Below, one piece after another: positions 51,553 through 60,622 of a stretch of 64,000 nucleotides of DNA (its first letter is position 1; each line of letters opens with the position of its first letter). Made by a program: the position numbers and the translations under genes. The notes under the pieces are model-generated. The model had not been told where the DNA came from. It did not search any database and worked only from the letters and a program-made list of their open reading frames with translations. Source of the stretch: Ideonella sp. (GTDB lineage: Bacteria > Pseudomonadota > Gammaproteobacteria > Burkholderiales > Burkholderiaceae_C); the NCBI GenBank assembly GCA_015075545.1, contig JABTUC010000007.1, positions 1-64,000 on the forward strand, given 5' to 3'.

Positions 51553-52446
51553 ATGACCCCAGCGTCCGCCGGCGGCCCGTCGCTGCGCGCGGTCCACGCC
51601 TGGCTGATGCTGCTGCCGGCGCTGGCGCTGCTGGCGCTGTTCACGCACTGGCCGACGCTGGCCACCCTGGTCGACAGCCTGCACAGCACGCCCAAGGGCG
51701 CGCGCGCCGCGGTGTGGGTGGGGCTCGAGAACTACCGGGTGATGGCCGACGACCCGGTGTTCTGGAAGGCGGTGCGCAACAACGCGCTGTTCGCGAGTGC
51801 GACGATCCCGGCGTCGATCGCGCTCGCGCTGGCGATGGCGCTGTGGGTCAACGAGCGCCTCGCCGGCCGCGCCTTCCTGCGCATGGCGTACTTCACGCCC
51901 ACCGTGCTGCCGATGATCGCGGTGGCCAACATCTGGCTGTTCTTCTACACGCCGCAGTACGGCCTGCTCGAGCAGTTCACCGGTGCGCTCGGGCTGCCGT
52001 CGCACAACTGGCTCGGCGACCCCGACACCGCGCTCGGCGCGGTGACGCTGGTGGCGATCTGGAAGGAGGCCGGCTTCTTCATGATCTTCTACCTGGCGGC
52101 GCTGCAGTCGCTCAACCCGAGCCTGCGCGAGGCGGCGGCGATCGAGGGCACCTCGCGCTGGTTCTTCTTTCGCCGCGTGCAGTGGCCGCTGCTGATGCCG
52201 ACCACGCTGTTCGTGCTGGTCAACGCCTTCATCAACGCGTTTCGCATGGTCGACCACCTGTTCGTGCTGACGCGCGGCGGCCCCGACAACGCGTCGACGC
52301 TGCTGCTGTACTACCTGTACGAGGTGGGCTTCGGCTTCTGGGACACCGCCTACGCGGCGGCGATCACCGTGGTGCTGGTGGCGGTGCTGGCCGGCATCGC
52401 GCTGCTGCAGTTCTTCGTCTTCGACCGCAAGGTGCACTACCGATGA
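51553..52446 (+). CDS. ugpA: ABC transporter permease, UgpA type
   Basis: A 297-residue membrane protein with six predicted segments. The EAA loop docking the ATPase is seen around SLREAAAIEGTSRWFFFRRV, followed by the LMPTTLFVLVNAFINAFRMV segment typical of UgpA. It forms the membrane pore with the next permease. ATG 51553 is the second gene start after a short gap; its stop overlaps the following ATG. Confidence 0.92.
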   Translation: MTPASAGGPSLRAVHAWLMLLPALALLALFTHWPTLATLVDSLHSTPKGARAAVWVGLENYRVMADDPVFWKAVRNNALFASATIPASIALALAMALWVNERLAGRAFLRMAYFTPTVLPMIAVANIWLFFYTPQYGLLEQFTGALGLPSHNWLGDPDTALGAVTLVAIWKEAGFFMIFYLAALQSLNPSLREAAAIEGTSRWFFFRRVQWPLLMPTTLFVLVNAFINAFRMVDHLFVLTRGGPDNASTLLLYYLYEVGFGFWDTAYAAAITVVLVAVLAGIALLQFFVFDRKVHYR

Positions 52447-53282
52447 CGGGCCGCACCGCGGTCGACCGGCTGGCGTGGAACGAACCCACCGCGCTCGACA
52501 CGCTGGCCGCGTGGCTGCTGGCGCTGCTGTGGATCCTGCCGCTGGCCTACGCGGTGTGGACGGCGTTTCACCCGTCGGCGTACTCGACGCGCTTCGACCT
52601 GCTGGCGCCGCTGACGCTGGAGAACTTCCGCCGCGCCTGGGAGGCGGCGCCGTTCGCGCGCTACTTTCTCAACACCACGGCGCTGGTGCTCATGATCCTG
52701 GCGGTGCAGCTGGTGCTGGCCACGCTGGCGGCGTACGCGTTCGCGCGCTGGCGCTTTCGCGGCCGCGACGTGGCGTTCGCGCTCGTGCTGGTGCAGTTGA
52801 TGGTGATGCCCGACATCCTGCTGGTCGAGAACTACAAGACGATGGCGCGGCTCGGGCTGGTCGACACGCTGCTGGCGATCGGGCTGCCGTACTTCGCCTC
52901 GGCGTTCGCGATCTTCCTGCTGCGCCAGACCTTCATGGGCATCCCCAAGGAGCTCGACGAGGCGGCGCGCATGGAAGGCGCCGGCGCGCTGCAGACGCTG
53001 TGGCGCGTCTACGTGCCGCTGGCCAGGCCCGTGTACACCGCGTTCGCGCTGGTGTCGGTGAGCTTCCACTGGAACAACTTTCTCTGGCCGCTGATCGTCA
53101 CCAACAGCCGCAACGCGCGGCCGCTCACCGTGGGGCTGCAGGTGTTCTCGTCGGTCGACCAAGGCGTCGACTGGTCGGTGATCACCGCGGCCACGCTGAT
53201 GACCTCGGCGCCGCTGCTGGTGGCGTTCCTGCTGTTCCAGCGCCAGTTCGTGCAGAGCTTCATGCGCGCGGGGATCAAATGA
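52443..53282 (+). CDS. ugpE: ABC transporter permease, UgpE type
   Basis: A 279-residue membrane protein, the partner of the preceding permease, with six predicted segments and the EAA loop ELDEAARMEGAGALQTLWRV. It starts with a TGRTAVDRLAWNEP N-terminus and has WILPLAYAVWTAFHPSAY. ATG 52443 overlaps the previous stop (ATGA). No glycerophosphodiester phosphodiesterase (ugpQ) follows; an EEP-fold hydrolase lies 800 bases downstream. Confidence 0.92.
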   Translation: MTGRTAVDRLAWNEPTALDTLAAWLLALLWILPLAYAVWTAFHPSAYSTRFDLLAPLTLENFRRAWEAAPFARYFLNTTALVLMILAVQLVLATLAAYAFARWRFRGRDVAFALVLVQLMVMPDILLVENYKTMARLGLVDTLLAIGLPYFASAFAIFLLRQTFMGIPKELDEAARMEGAGALQTLWRVYVPLARPVYTAFALVSVSFHWNNFLWPLIVTNSRNARPLTVGLQVFSSVDQGVDWSVITAATLMTSAPLLVAFLLFQRQFVQSFMRAGIK

Positions 53283-53334
53283 GGCTGGTCACCATGGCTG
53301 GCACCGACCGTGCCCACGCTCGCGGGGTCTCTGC

Positions 53335-53340
53335 CATACT
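53335..53340 (+). promoter_or_regulatory. -10-like hexamer, leaderless candidate
   Basis: CATACT preceded by TGC starts 12 bases before ATG 53347, with no ribosome site. Confidence 0.4.
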
Positions 53341-53346
53341 TTGCGC

Positions 53347-53586
53347 ATGCGACAAGTGGGTCGATCCATCGTGGCCCTGCCGTCAGCCCTGCCCAGCGCG
53401 GCGGCGCTGCGCGCCGCCGCCATTCATCAAGCCACTGGGCTCGCGCTGGCTGCTGTACCGACCACCGGTGTCGCCAAGGGCGTGTATCGCTTCGCTTCGC
53501 GCGCGGAGATGGATCGCCACTGCGACGACGCGCTGACGCGGACCCTGGCGATGAACTTGACGCGCAGGGCCAGCAGGCTCGAATGA
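53347..53586 (+). CDS. Small protein paired with a nucleotidyltransferase
   Basis: An unrecognised 79-residue protein. The C-terminal half is charged (ASRAEMDRHCDDALTRTLAM) and the N-terminal half Ala-rich. ATG 53347 fits the -10-like CATACT at 53335; a TTG six bases earlier is possible. Its stop overlaps the ATG of the nucleotidyltransferase gene. This size and arrangement recall toxin-antitoxin or AbiE-like pairs, with this as the antitoxin-like member, but no known antitoxin motif is visible. Confidence 0.55.
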   Translation: MRQVGRSIVALPSALPSAAALRAAAIHQATGLALAAVPTTGVAKGVYRFASRAEMDRHCDDALTRTLAMNLTRRASRLE

Positions 53587-54077
53587 CCGAGCCCGCGCCG
53601 AAGTTCGCCCGCCCGGCGAACGTCGACGATCTGAAGCTCCTGCTGCGCGCGCTGAACGACCACGGCGTCGACTATCTGCTGATCGGCGGCTACGCGCTCT
53701 ACGCGCTCGGCTACCAGCGCGGCACCGTGGATATCGACGTCATCCTGCGGCCCACGCGCGACCAGGGCGAGCGCGCGCGTTCGGCGCTGTTGCTTCTGCC
53801 CGATGGCGTGGCCAAGGACATCGATCCCGATTGGTTCGTCGAATCCGAGACCATCCGGGTCGCCGATGAGTTCGTGGTGGACTTGATGTTCAATGCCTGC
53901 GGCGAGACCTACGAGACCTTGCTGCCCTACGCGTTGACGATCGACCTCGATGGCGTCCCGATCCGCACGTTGAACGCCGAAGGGTTGTTGAAGACAAAGC
54001 AGTCGACGCGCGAGAAGGATCGCCTCGACCGCGAAGTGCTCGAACGCGCGGTCGAAATCGCCAGGAGGGCGCGTTGA
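53583..54077 (+). CDS. Nucleotidyltransferase-fold protein
   Basis: A 164-residue protein with the minimal nucleotidyltransferase signature: LLIGGYALYALGYQRGTVDI followed by the acidic DVILRPTRD, so GG plus DxD are present, and a third acidic residue lies in FVVDLMF. Related to AbiEii/COG2253-type and other small transferases, some of which are toxins modifying tRNA or proteins. It overlaps the upstream small gene by four bases. The EEP hydrolase gene begins four bases after its stop. Confidence 0.82.
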   Translation: MTEPAPKFARPANVDDLKLLLRALNDHGVDYLLIGGYALYALGYQRGTVDIDVILRPTRDQGERARSALLLLPDGVAKDIDPDWFVESETIRVADEFVVDLMFNACGETYETLLPYALTIDLDGVPIRTLNAEGLLKTKQSTREKDRLDREVLERAVEIARRAR

Positions 54078-54081
54078 TCAA

Positions 54082-54930
54082 GTGAAGCTGGTGACCTGGA
54101 ACACCCAGTGGTGCTGCGGCCTCGACGGCACCGTGAGCCCGCAGCGCATCGTCGACGGCGCGCGTGCGCTCGGTGACTTCGACGTGCTGTGCCTGCAGGA
54201 GATCGCGCAGGGCTTCCCGCGGCTGCAGGGCGCCCCGGGCGACCAGCCGGCGCAACTGGCCGCTTTGCTGCCGGGGTTCCGCTGCTTCTTCGGTGCCGCG
54301 GTCGACACCTTCGCGGCCGACGGCGCGCGCCAGCGCTTCGGCAACCTCGTGGCCACGCGGCTGCCGGTGGCGCGCGTGGAGCACCACGCGCTGCCGTGGC
54401 CGGCCGATGATGGCGTGCGCTCGATGCCGCGCGTGTGCACGGTGGTGACGGTGATCGATGCGGCGCTCGGGCCCGTGCGCGTGATGACCACGCACCTCGA
54501 GTACTACTCGGCGCCGCAGCGCCTCGCGCAGGCGCAGGCCGTGCGTGCATTGCACGACGAGGCCTGCGCGCGGGCCGCTGCACCGCCGCAGCCGGCCGAC
54601 GACGGCTCGCCGTTCCAGAGCCAGGTGCACACGCCGCACGCGCTGCTGTGCGGCGACTTCAACGCCGACGCGCGCGACGCCGCGGTGGCGGCGATCTGTG
54701 CGCCCGGCGCGCGCGACGGCTATGCGCTGCGCGACGCCTGGCCGCTGGCGCACGGCAGCGCGCCGCACGCGCCGACCTTCCGCGTGTTCGACCGCACCTA
54801 CGGCCCCGACCCGCTGGCGTGCGACTTCGTTTTCGTCAGCGCGAGTCTGGCGTCGCGTGTGCGCCGCATCGAGGTCGACGGGCAGACCCGCGCGTCGGAT
54901 CACCAGCCGGTCTGCATCGAGCTCGGCTGA
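54082..54930 (+). CDS. Endonuclease/exonuclease/phosphatase-family protein
   Basis: A 282-residue EEP-fold hydrolase. Metal and catalytic residues are visible in VKLVTWNTQW (Asn), VLCLQEIAQGF (Glu), LLCGDFNADARDA (Asp/Asn) and ASDHQPVCIEL (Asp-His). Members cleave DNA, RNA, phosphoinositides or nucleotides; the substrate here is unknown. GTG 54082 is preceded by AGGAGG at 54063-54068, somewhat far. The gene is co-directional with the nucleotidyltransferase and convergent with the large regulator. Confidence 0.88.
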   Translation: MKLVTWNTQWCCGLDGTVSPQRIVDGARALGDFDVLCLQEIAQGFPRLQGAPGDQPAQLAALLPGFRCFFGAAVDTFAADGARQRFGNLVATRLPVARVEHHALPWPADDGVRSMPRVCTVVTVIDAALGPVRVMTTHLEYYSAPQRLAQAQAVRALHDEACARAAAPPQPADDGSPFQSQVHTPHALLCGDFNADARDAAVAAICAPGARDGYALRDAWPLAHGSAPHAPTFRVFDRTYGPDPLACDFVFVSASLASRVRRIEVDGQTRASDHQPVCIELG

Positions 54931-54958
54931 ATCCGCGGCGGGCCCGGGTCGCGCAGCT

Positions 54959-57900
54959 TCAGCGGCTTGCCGCCGCGCGCAGCAACTGCGCGTTGACCGC
55001 GTTGGCGCGCACGAAGCTGTCGCGAAACGGCTCGCTCACGTGCTCGCGCCGCGTCTGCTGCACCCACGCCGCGCCGCGGCGCAGCGCCTCGTCGGCCTCG
55101 GCGCGCACGCCGGCCAGCGTCAGCGCGCGCCACGCCTGCAGCCAGCGCTCGGCGGGGTAGAGGTCGTTGGGCGACACGTCGGCGTCGATCGCCAGCGCCG
55201 CGTGCGCGTGCACAGCCGCCGCCGCGGCGTCGTGCGCATCGGCGGCGAAGCGCGCGGCGCGGATGTGGCCGGCCAGCGCGGTGCCCGGCAGCGCGAGCCG
55301 CTCGGCCTGCGCGACGACCTCGCGCGCGCCGGCCAGTGCGGCCGCGGGATCGAGCGTCAGTGCATGGTCGAGCGCGATCGAGGCGGCGAGCGCACGCCGG
55401 CCGGGCTGGGCGCGCACCAGGGCCAACGCCTCGTTCAGCAGACCGGCGGCGCCGCGCTGGCCGAGCGCCAGTTGCAGCCGCGCCTTCATCTGCAGCGCCT
55501 TGGCGCGCATCCAGCCGGGCAGGTTTGCGGCCAGCGCCGCGTCGATCTCGCGCTGCGCGCGCGCATGCTGGCCCAGGTGCATCCAGCCGCACGCCACGTG
55601 GCACTGCAGCAGCGCCGCGGTCAACCCCGGCTCGGCGGCCAGCGCCGGCTCGATCCAGCGCTGCGCCTCGGCATAGTGGCCGAGGTCGCGCAGGCACTTG
55701 TACATCTCGGCCGGCAGCGAGGCGGCGCAGCCGCGCGCCTCGTCGTGCGCGGCGGCGAGCTGCATCGCCTCGCGCAGCAGTTCGATCGCGCGCGCCATGT
55801 GGCCGGTGGTGGCCCAACTGATCGCCAGGTTGCCGAGCACGGTGACCACGCCGTGCCAGGCCTGCGCCTTGCGCGCGGCGGCGATCGCGTGCTGGTGGTA
55901 GACGCGCGCCTCGGCGCTGCGGTCGGTGTTGTCGAGCACGATCGCCAGCCGGCAGTAGAACTCGGTGCGCTCGAGGTCGCCCGCGCGCTCGGCGGCCCAC
56001 GGCAGCAGCGGCTGCAGCAGCGCCAGCGCGGTGTCGCACTCGCCCTCCCAGTCGAGGAACTGCGCCAGTCGCTGCCGTGCATCGACCGCCGTGGCCTCGT
56101 CGCCGGCGGCGTCGGCCAGCTCGATCGCGCGTTGCGACAACTGCCGCGCCTGCGCGAGGTCGCCGCACTCGCCGCGCCAGTTGGCGCGCATCGCCAGCGC
56201 GACGGCGCGCTGCTGCGGCGCGACGGCGGCCTCGTCGAGCTGGCCGAACAGCGATTCGTCGAGCGCGCCGAGGTCGGCCACCGACAGCGCGTCGATCGCC
56301 GCGCGCCACGACGCGAATGCGGCGTCGCGCTCGCCGGTGTCGCGCTCGATCTGCGCCGCGCGCTGCAGGAACGCGGCCTCCTCGCGGCGGCGCATCGCGT
56401 GGCGCGCGGTTTCGGCCGCCGCGTGCAGCGCGGCCAGCGCGCGCGGCGACTGGCCCGCGGCGATCCAGTGCGCGGCCACGCGCGCGGGCTCGCCGCCGTG
56501 GCCTTCGAGGAACGCCGCCACCTCGCCGTGCGTGTGCGCGGCGATCGGTGCGGGCACGCTGGCCAGCGTGGCCTCGTGCACGAGGTCGTGCGCGAAGGCA
56601 TTGCCGCGCAGCACCTGGGCCGCCTCGAGTTCGCGCCAGGCGTCGGCCAGCGCCAGCGCCTTGGCGTCGAGCACCGCGGCGGCCAGCTCGATGGAGAAAT
56701 CCACGCCCGCCACCGCCGCCACGCGCGCCAGCGCCAGCGCCTTGGCGCTGAGCTGCCGCAGCCGGCGCTCGATCAACTGGCCCACGCTCGCCGGGCGCGG
56801 CAGCGCGCTGCCAGCGCCACCGACGATCAGGTGCTTGATGGTCTCCAGCGCGTACAGCGGGTTGCCGCCTGTGTGGCGCGCGAGTTGCGGCGCGAGGCTG
56901 GCTGCGTCGAGCGCGGGCACGCCGAGCGAGTCGATCAGCTCGCGCATCTGCGCCTCGTGCAGCGGCGACAGCGTGCAGACGTCGACGCGCTGCGATTCCT
57001 CGAGCGCCTCGCGCAGCGTGCCGATCGCCGATGGGCCCTCGGCGGGCCGCTGCGCGAAGCCCCAGTGCAGGGTGGCCAGCGCGTCGTCGCACACCAGCGC
57101 GCGCAGCATCTCCAGGCTCGCCGGGTCGGCGAAGTGCAGGTCGTCGAACACCAGCGCGGCCACGCCGTGGCGCTGCGCGCCGCGCAGCAGTGCGACGATC
57201 GCGCGCTGCAGCGCCATCTGCGCGCCGGCGCCGGCCATCGTGGCCACCGCCAGCTCGGGCATCACGCGCGCCAGTTCGCCGCGCTCGGCCTGCTGCAGCA
57301 GCGCGGGCTGGCGCTCGAGCAGCGCACGCAGCGCGCGGCCGAGGCTGGCGTAGGGCACGCCACCGTCGCCGGGGCGTGCAGCGACCACGAGTGCGGCGGT
57401 CGCCGGCGTCGGGCCGTCCCAAGCCGGCGGCTTCCCCGCGGGGGGAAGCGAGCGCAGCGAGCCAGGGGGCGACGCCGGCGCCGGGCCGTCCCAAGCCGGC
57501 GGCTCCCCCGCGGGGGGAAGCGAGCGCAGCGAGCCAGGGGGCGATGTTCCGCCGAACGCCTGCGCCACGAACTCGGCCAGCAGCCGCGACTTGCCGAGCC
57601 CGGCCTCGCCGAGCAGCCAGAACGCGCGCTGCTCCGACCACGCGGCGCGCAGCGCAGCCAGCTCGGCGTCGCGCCCCACCAGCCGCGGCGGCCGCAGCAC
57701 GCTGGCCGGAATCTCGCGGCGCAGGGCCGGCAGCGGCGCGGCCTGCGCGTCGCGGATCGTCTGCAGCAGCTCGGCGGTCTCGCGCGCCGGCCGGGCGCGC
57801 GGATGTTCGGCTGCCAGCGCAGCGACGAAGCGGTCGTAGGCGGCGATCGCCGCGGCGCCATCGCCGGCCAGGTAGCGCAGCTTCATGAGCTGGCGCAGCG

Positions 57901-58423
57901 CGCCCTCGTGCAGCGGCTCGCGCGCGAGCAGCGCATCGGCCAGCGCCGCGCCTTCGGCGTGCTGCCCGTCGCGCTCGCACTGCGCGATGCGCTCGGCGTC
58001 GCGCGCACGGTGGCGTTGCTGCAGCGCACGGCGCTGCGTGTCGAGCCAGTCGTGCAGCTCGGGGCAGTCGACGTAGTCGTGGCCGGCGAGCAGTTCGCCG
58101 TCGCCCGCGGCGAGGTCGTGCGCCACCGACTCGGCCAGTGCGAGCTGCTCGGCGCCGCACACCAGCTCGACGCCGGCGGCGCGGCGCAGGCGGAACAGCC
58201 GCTGGCGCAGCGCGTTGCGCGCCGCCTCGGGCTCCTGGTCGGGCCACAGCAGCGCCAGCAGGCGCTGGCGCGAGGTGGGTCCGTCAAGTGCCAGCAGCGC
58301 CAGCAGCGCCGCGTCGAAGCGCGACAGCACCAGCGGCGCGCCGCCGGGGCGCTGCAGCGCGGCGCTGCCGAGCAGCGCCAGGCGCAGTGCAGCAGGCGCG
58401 GAGTCGCCACGGGGCTCGGGCAT
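54959..58423 (-). CDS. BTAD-type ATPase transcriptional regulator with an in-frame repeat insertion
   Basis: A protein of about 1154 residues: an N-terminal winged-helix/BTAD activation region (RFDAALLALLALDGPTSRQR, IAAYDRFVAALAAEHPRARP), an AAA/NACHT-like ATPase with Walker A LGEAGLGKSRLL near 272-280, then a long alpha-solenoid of TPR-like repeats to the C-terminus. It resembles SARP/LuxR-type STAND regulators. Two 24-residue repeats (residues about 294-341) lie directly after the Walker A helix and are absent from relatives. Start is uncertain: ATG 58423 is used, with ATG 58456 also in frame. It lies downstream of, and may control, the lipoprotein operon at 58514-62348. Confidence 0.85.
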   Translation of the reverse strand: MPEPRGDSAPAALRLALLGSAALQRPGGAPLVLSRFDAALLALLALDGPTSRQRLLALLWPDQEPEAARNALRQRLFRLRRAAGVELVCGAEQLALAESVAHDLAAGDGELLAGHDYVDCPELHDWLDTQRRALQQRHRARDAERIAQCERDGQHAEGAALADALLAREPLHEGALRQLMKLRYLAGDGAAAIAAYDRFVAALAAEHPRARPARETAELLQTIRDAQAAPLPALRREIPASVLRPPRLVGRDAELAALRAAWSEQRAFWLLGEAGLGKSRLLAEFVAQAFGGTSPPGSLRSLPPAGEPPAWDGPAPASPPGSLRSLPPAGKPPAWDGPTPATAALVVAARPGDGGVPYASLGRALRALLERQPALLQQAERGELARVMPELAVATMAGAGAQMALQRAIVALLRGAQRHGVAALVFDDLHFADPASLEMLRALVCDDALATLHWGFAQRPAEGPSAIGTLREALEESQRVDVCTLSPLHEAQMRELIDSLGVPALDAASLAPQLARHTGGNPLYALETIKHLIVGGAGSALPRPASVGQLIERRLRQLSAKALALARVAAVAGVDFSIELAAAVLDAKALALADAWRELEAAQVLRGNAFAHDLVHEATLASVPAPIAAHTHGEVAAFLEGHGGEPARVAAHWIAAGQSPRALAALHAAAETARHAMRRREEAAFLQRAAQIERDTGERDAAFASWRAAIDALSVADLGALDESLFGQLDEAAVAPQQRAVALAMRANWRGECGDLAQARQLSQRAIELADAAGDEATAVDARQRLAQFLDWEGECDTALALLQPLLPWAAERAGDLERTEFYCRLAIVLDNTDRSAEARVYHQHAIAAARKAQAWHGVVTVLGNLAISWATTGHMARAIELLREAMQLAAAHDEARGCAASLPAEMYKCLRDLGHYAEAQRWIEPALAAEPGLTAALLQCHVACGWMHLGQHARAQREIDAALAANLPGWMRAKALQMKARLQLALGQRGAAGLLNEALALVRAQPGRRALAASIALDHALTLDPAAALAGAREVVAQAERLALPGTALAGHIRAARFAADAHDAAAAAVHAHAALAIDADVSPNDLYPAERWLQAWRALTLAGVRAEADEALRRGAAWVQQTRREHVSEPFRDSFVRANAVNAQLLRAAASR
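57401..57544. repeat. Tandem 72-bp repeat inserted in the BTAD-type regulator gene
   Basis: Two copies, 57401-57472 and 57473-57544, differ at two of 72 positions. Each contains AGCGAGCGCAGCGAGC and a palindromic CCCCGCGGGG core. As 72 is a multiple of three, the frame is kept and each copy codes for 24 residues. The GAGCGCAGCGA word also occurs at 4052-4062 in the repeat-rich gap. Confidence 0.8.
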
Positions 58424-58513
58424 GAAGGCGGTGCGGGTCGCTGCGGGTGCCGCCATCTGACGCGATGGCGGCGCGCGCGTCAACTGACCGCGGTCAAAGT
58501 GTGCCAAGACGGT

Positions 58514-59200
58514 TCAGTCGAGCGACTGGTCGAGGAACATCTGCTTGTCGACCGCGGCCCACACCGTCTGATAGTACTCGGCGACCAGTGCGGGGTAGTA
58601 GAGGTTGTCGAAGCGCAGCTTGACCTTGGTCTGCCGCGAACCCTGGCGCACCAGCGAGAGCGTGAGGCCGGCCATGCCGCGCGTCATCAGGCTGTTGCTG
58701 CCGCCGACGTCGAAGTCGAACGCGCCGTCGCCCTTGTCGGCAGCGCTGGCCGGGTAGCCCTTGGCCGCGGCGTACTGGCGCAGGCCGTCGCGCTGCATCG
58801 CGTCGGCTTTCTCGGGCGCCAGCGGCGGCAGCGATGCGGTGATGTAGCCCGACACGCGCTCCATGTTGTTGACGCGGCTGCCCAGCGTGGCCAGCGCCAC
58901 GGTCATCGAATCGAACACGCGCTCGAAGCGCTTGTCGAACGTGCGGTCGCCGATCGCCAGCGCCATCTTCTCGCGCTGCGCGTGCCAGGCCGGCAGGTCG
59001 GGGTTGTTCATCATGTCCTGCATCAGCTTCTGCTTGGCGGCCATCGAGTCGAGGTCGGGCATGGGCGCGTGCGTCTTGAACATCGCCGACATGTCGACAT
59101 TGCCGCCGCGGCCCATGCCGGCGATGTCGCCGACGCCGCCGCAACCGGCGAGCGCGCCCAGGCCCAGAACCAGAAGCGATCGGCGTGGCATCGTCTTCAT
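58514..59200 (-). CDS. Putative lipoprotein of the envelope operon
   Basis: A 228-residue exported protein. The signal sequence LLVLGLGALAGC ends in a lipobox, so the mature N-terminus is a lipidated cysteine. It has a Met/Asp-rich helical middle and a C-terminal FDNLYYPALVAEYYQTVW segment. I do not recognise a family. Last gene of five consecutive minus-strand genes for exported proteins; the BTAD-type regulator starts 90 bases further on. Confidence 0.7.
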   Translation of the reverse strand: MKTMPRRSLLVLGLGALAGCGGVGDIAGMGRGGNVDMSAMFKTHAPMPDLDSMAAKQKLMQDMMNNPDLPAWHAQREKMALAIGDRTFDKRFERVFDSMTVALATLGSRVNNMERVSGYITASLPPLAPEKADAMQRDGLRQYAAAKGYPASAADKGDGAFDFDVGGSNSLMTRGMAGLTLSLVRQGSRQTKVKLRFDNLYYPALVAEYYQTVWAAVDKQMFLDQSLD

Positions 59201-59217
59201 CGCGTGTCTCCCTGGGG

Positions 59218-59736
59218 TCAGAAGGTGCTGGCGCGCACCGAGTAGTCGGCCACCGTCTTGTCGGCGGCGAATTTGACGATCACCGTCAGCGAGCGGACCG
59301 ACGACGAGGTGCTCGCCGCCGTCGCGCTGCGGCCCATCGAGCCCGAGGCGCCGAGGTCGACGTGCTTGAAGAACAGCCCCAGGTTGAGCGCGCCCTGCGC
59401 CGCCTGCGAGTGGCTCTGCACGTCGGTCTGCGTGGCGGTGCGCTCGTAGACCCAGGTCTCGACGCCGTCGCGGTCGGTGGTGGCGATGCTCGGGCCACCG
59501 AAGAGCTGCAGCAAATCGAGCTGCGTGGTCTTGCCCTTGACCACCTGCGAGGTGACGGTGCCGTACGACATCGTGCTCGCCTGCACCGCGGGGGCGCCGG
59601 CGGTGGGGGCGGCGGGCGCGGGTGCCGCTTGCGTGGCCGGCATCGGCGGCATCGACGGCATGCAGCCGGTGCCGATCGACAGCACGGCGGCGCCGGCGAT
59701 CAGACGCCACGGCGTGGCCATGGGCTTGTGCTTCAT
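59218..59736 (-). CDS. Putative lipoprotein with a BamE/SmpA-like segment
   Basis: A 172-residue exported protein with lipobox-like IGTGC near residue 25 and a long Pro/Ala-rich linker. The segment VVKGKTTQLDLLQLFGGPS then DGVETWVYER resembles the BamE/SmpA/OmlA fold, in which a helix-turn and a tryptophan-tyrosine strand are conserved. BamE-type proteins act on outer-membrane assembly; this one differs in length and the match is partial. Ends 17 bases before the next gene of the operon. Confidence 0.65.
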   Translation of the reverse strand: MKHKPMATPWRLIAGAAVLSIGTGCMPSMPPMPATQAAPAPAAPTAGAPAVQASTMSYGTVTSQVVKGKTTQLDLLQLFGGPSIATTDRDGVETWVYERTATQTDVQSHSQAAQGALNLGLFFKHVDLGASGSMGRSATAASTSSSVRSLTVIVKFAADKTVADYSVRASTF

Positions 59737-59763
59737 GAGGTCCTCCTGGTTGAAGCGAATGCG

Positions 59764-60615
59764 TCAATCGACCTTGTCGTAGCGCACCTCGTCGGCGCCG
59801 GCGTCGGCGGTCAGCAGCGCCAGCACGCGCGTCCAGCGGCCGCGCACGTACGTGAACTCCTCGAACACGCGCGCGCGATAGGTGGCCGGGTGTCCGCCCG
59901 ACTCAGGCGTCAGCGCCAGCGCGCCGTCGCGCAACGCGTAGCGGCCGCGCTCGACGCGCGACGACGTGCGCTCGCTGAATCCGAGCCGCGTGCTGGTGGC
60001 CAGCGCGCGCTCGTAGCGGCCGTCGGCGCCGAAGGTGAACTGGGCGAGGCCGTAGCGCTCGGTGTTGCGCCAGGTGCCGTGCAACTGGCGCAGCCACGCC
60101 GCGCCGCCGTCGGCGCGCCAGCCGCGCGGGCGCAGGCTGTGGAAGAGTCGCGCGAACGCGGTGTCGTCGAACGTGCAGTGCGCCGGGTTGCCCAGACCCC
60201 ACACGATGTGCACGCGGCCCGGCCCGGCCGGCAGCGCCATCGCCATCGCGCTGACCGCGTCGCCGCCGCGGCGGAAGTCGGCCTGCGTCCGGTGCCACGG
60301 CCAGCCGGCGGGGGCGGTGCCTTTCTGCGCGTTGGCCCACTCGCCGGTGCGCTGCCAGCCCGGCACCACCGCTTCGGCGAGCGCCGCCTGCGCGTCGGCG
60401 TCGAGCGCGCCCTTCGACGGCCGCGGCGCGACGAAGCCGTAGACGCATGGCGTGCGCTCGATCGCCTGCGGCACGAGCACCACCATCGCGGCTTCGTTGC
60501 GCACGGCGTAGCCCGGGGGCGCGGCGAAGTCGATCTCGACGTCGATGGCGGCGGCGGTCACCGTGCATGCCGCTGCCATCGAAGCTAGGCCCATTCGCAG
60601 GAGTCGAGCGCGCAT
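59764..60615 (-). CDS. Unrecognised exported protein
   Basis: A 283-residue protein with a signal peptide (RLLRMGLASMAAACTVTAAA) and no lipobox. It has Trp-rich segments (GWPWHRTQADFRRGGDAV, HGTWRNTERYGLAQF) and a C-terminal lipocalin-like beta pattern (FGADGRYERAL). I cannot assign a family. The gene lies seven bases after the stop of the 100-residue gene and 27 bases before the next, so it is part of the five-gene unit. Confidence 0.65.
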   Translation of the reverse strand: MRARLLRMGLASMAAACTVTAAAIDVEIDFAAPPGYAVRNEAAMVVLVPQAIERTPCVYGFVAPRPSKGALDADAQAALAEAVVPGWQRTGEWANAQKGTAPAGWPWHRTQADFRRGGDAVSAMAMALPAGPGRVHIVWGLGNPAHCTFDDTAFARLFHSLRPRGWRADGGAAWLRQLHGTWRNTERYGLAQFTFGADGRYERALATSTRLGFSERTSSRVERGRYALRDGALALTPESGGHPATYRARVFEEFTYVRGRWTRVLALLTADAGADEVRYDKVD

Positions 60616-60622
60616 CGTCGCC

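Noticed and set aside
57401-57544. CRISPR-like array suggested by the two tandem 72-bp copies
   Set aside because: Only two directly adjacent copies without spacers, located inside a coding frame, with no cas genes.
54545-59245. A 1566-codon plus-strand open frame opposite the BTAD-type regulator
   Set aside because: It is composed of Arg/Gln/Ala-rich sequence without domains, and the minus strand encodes a protein with clear ATPase and repeat motifs.
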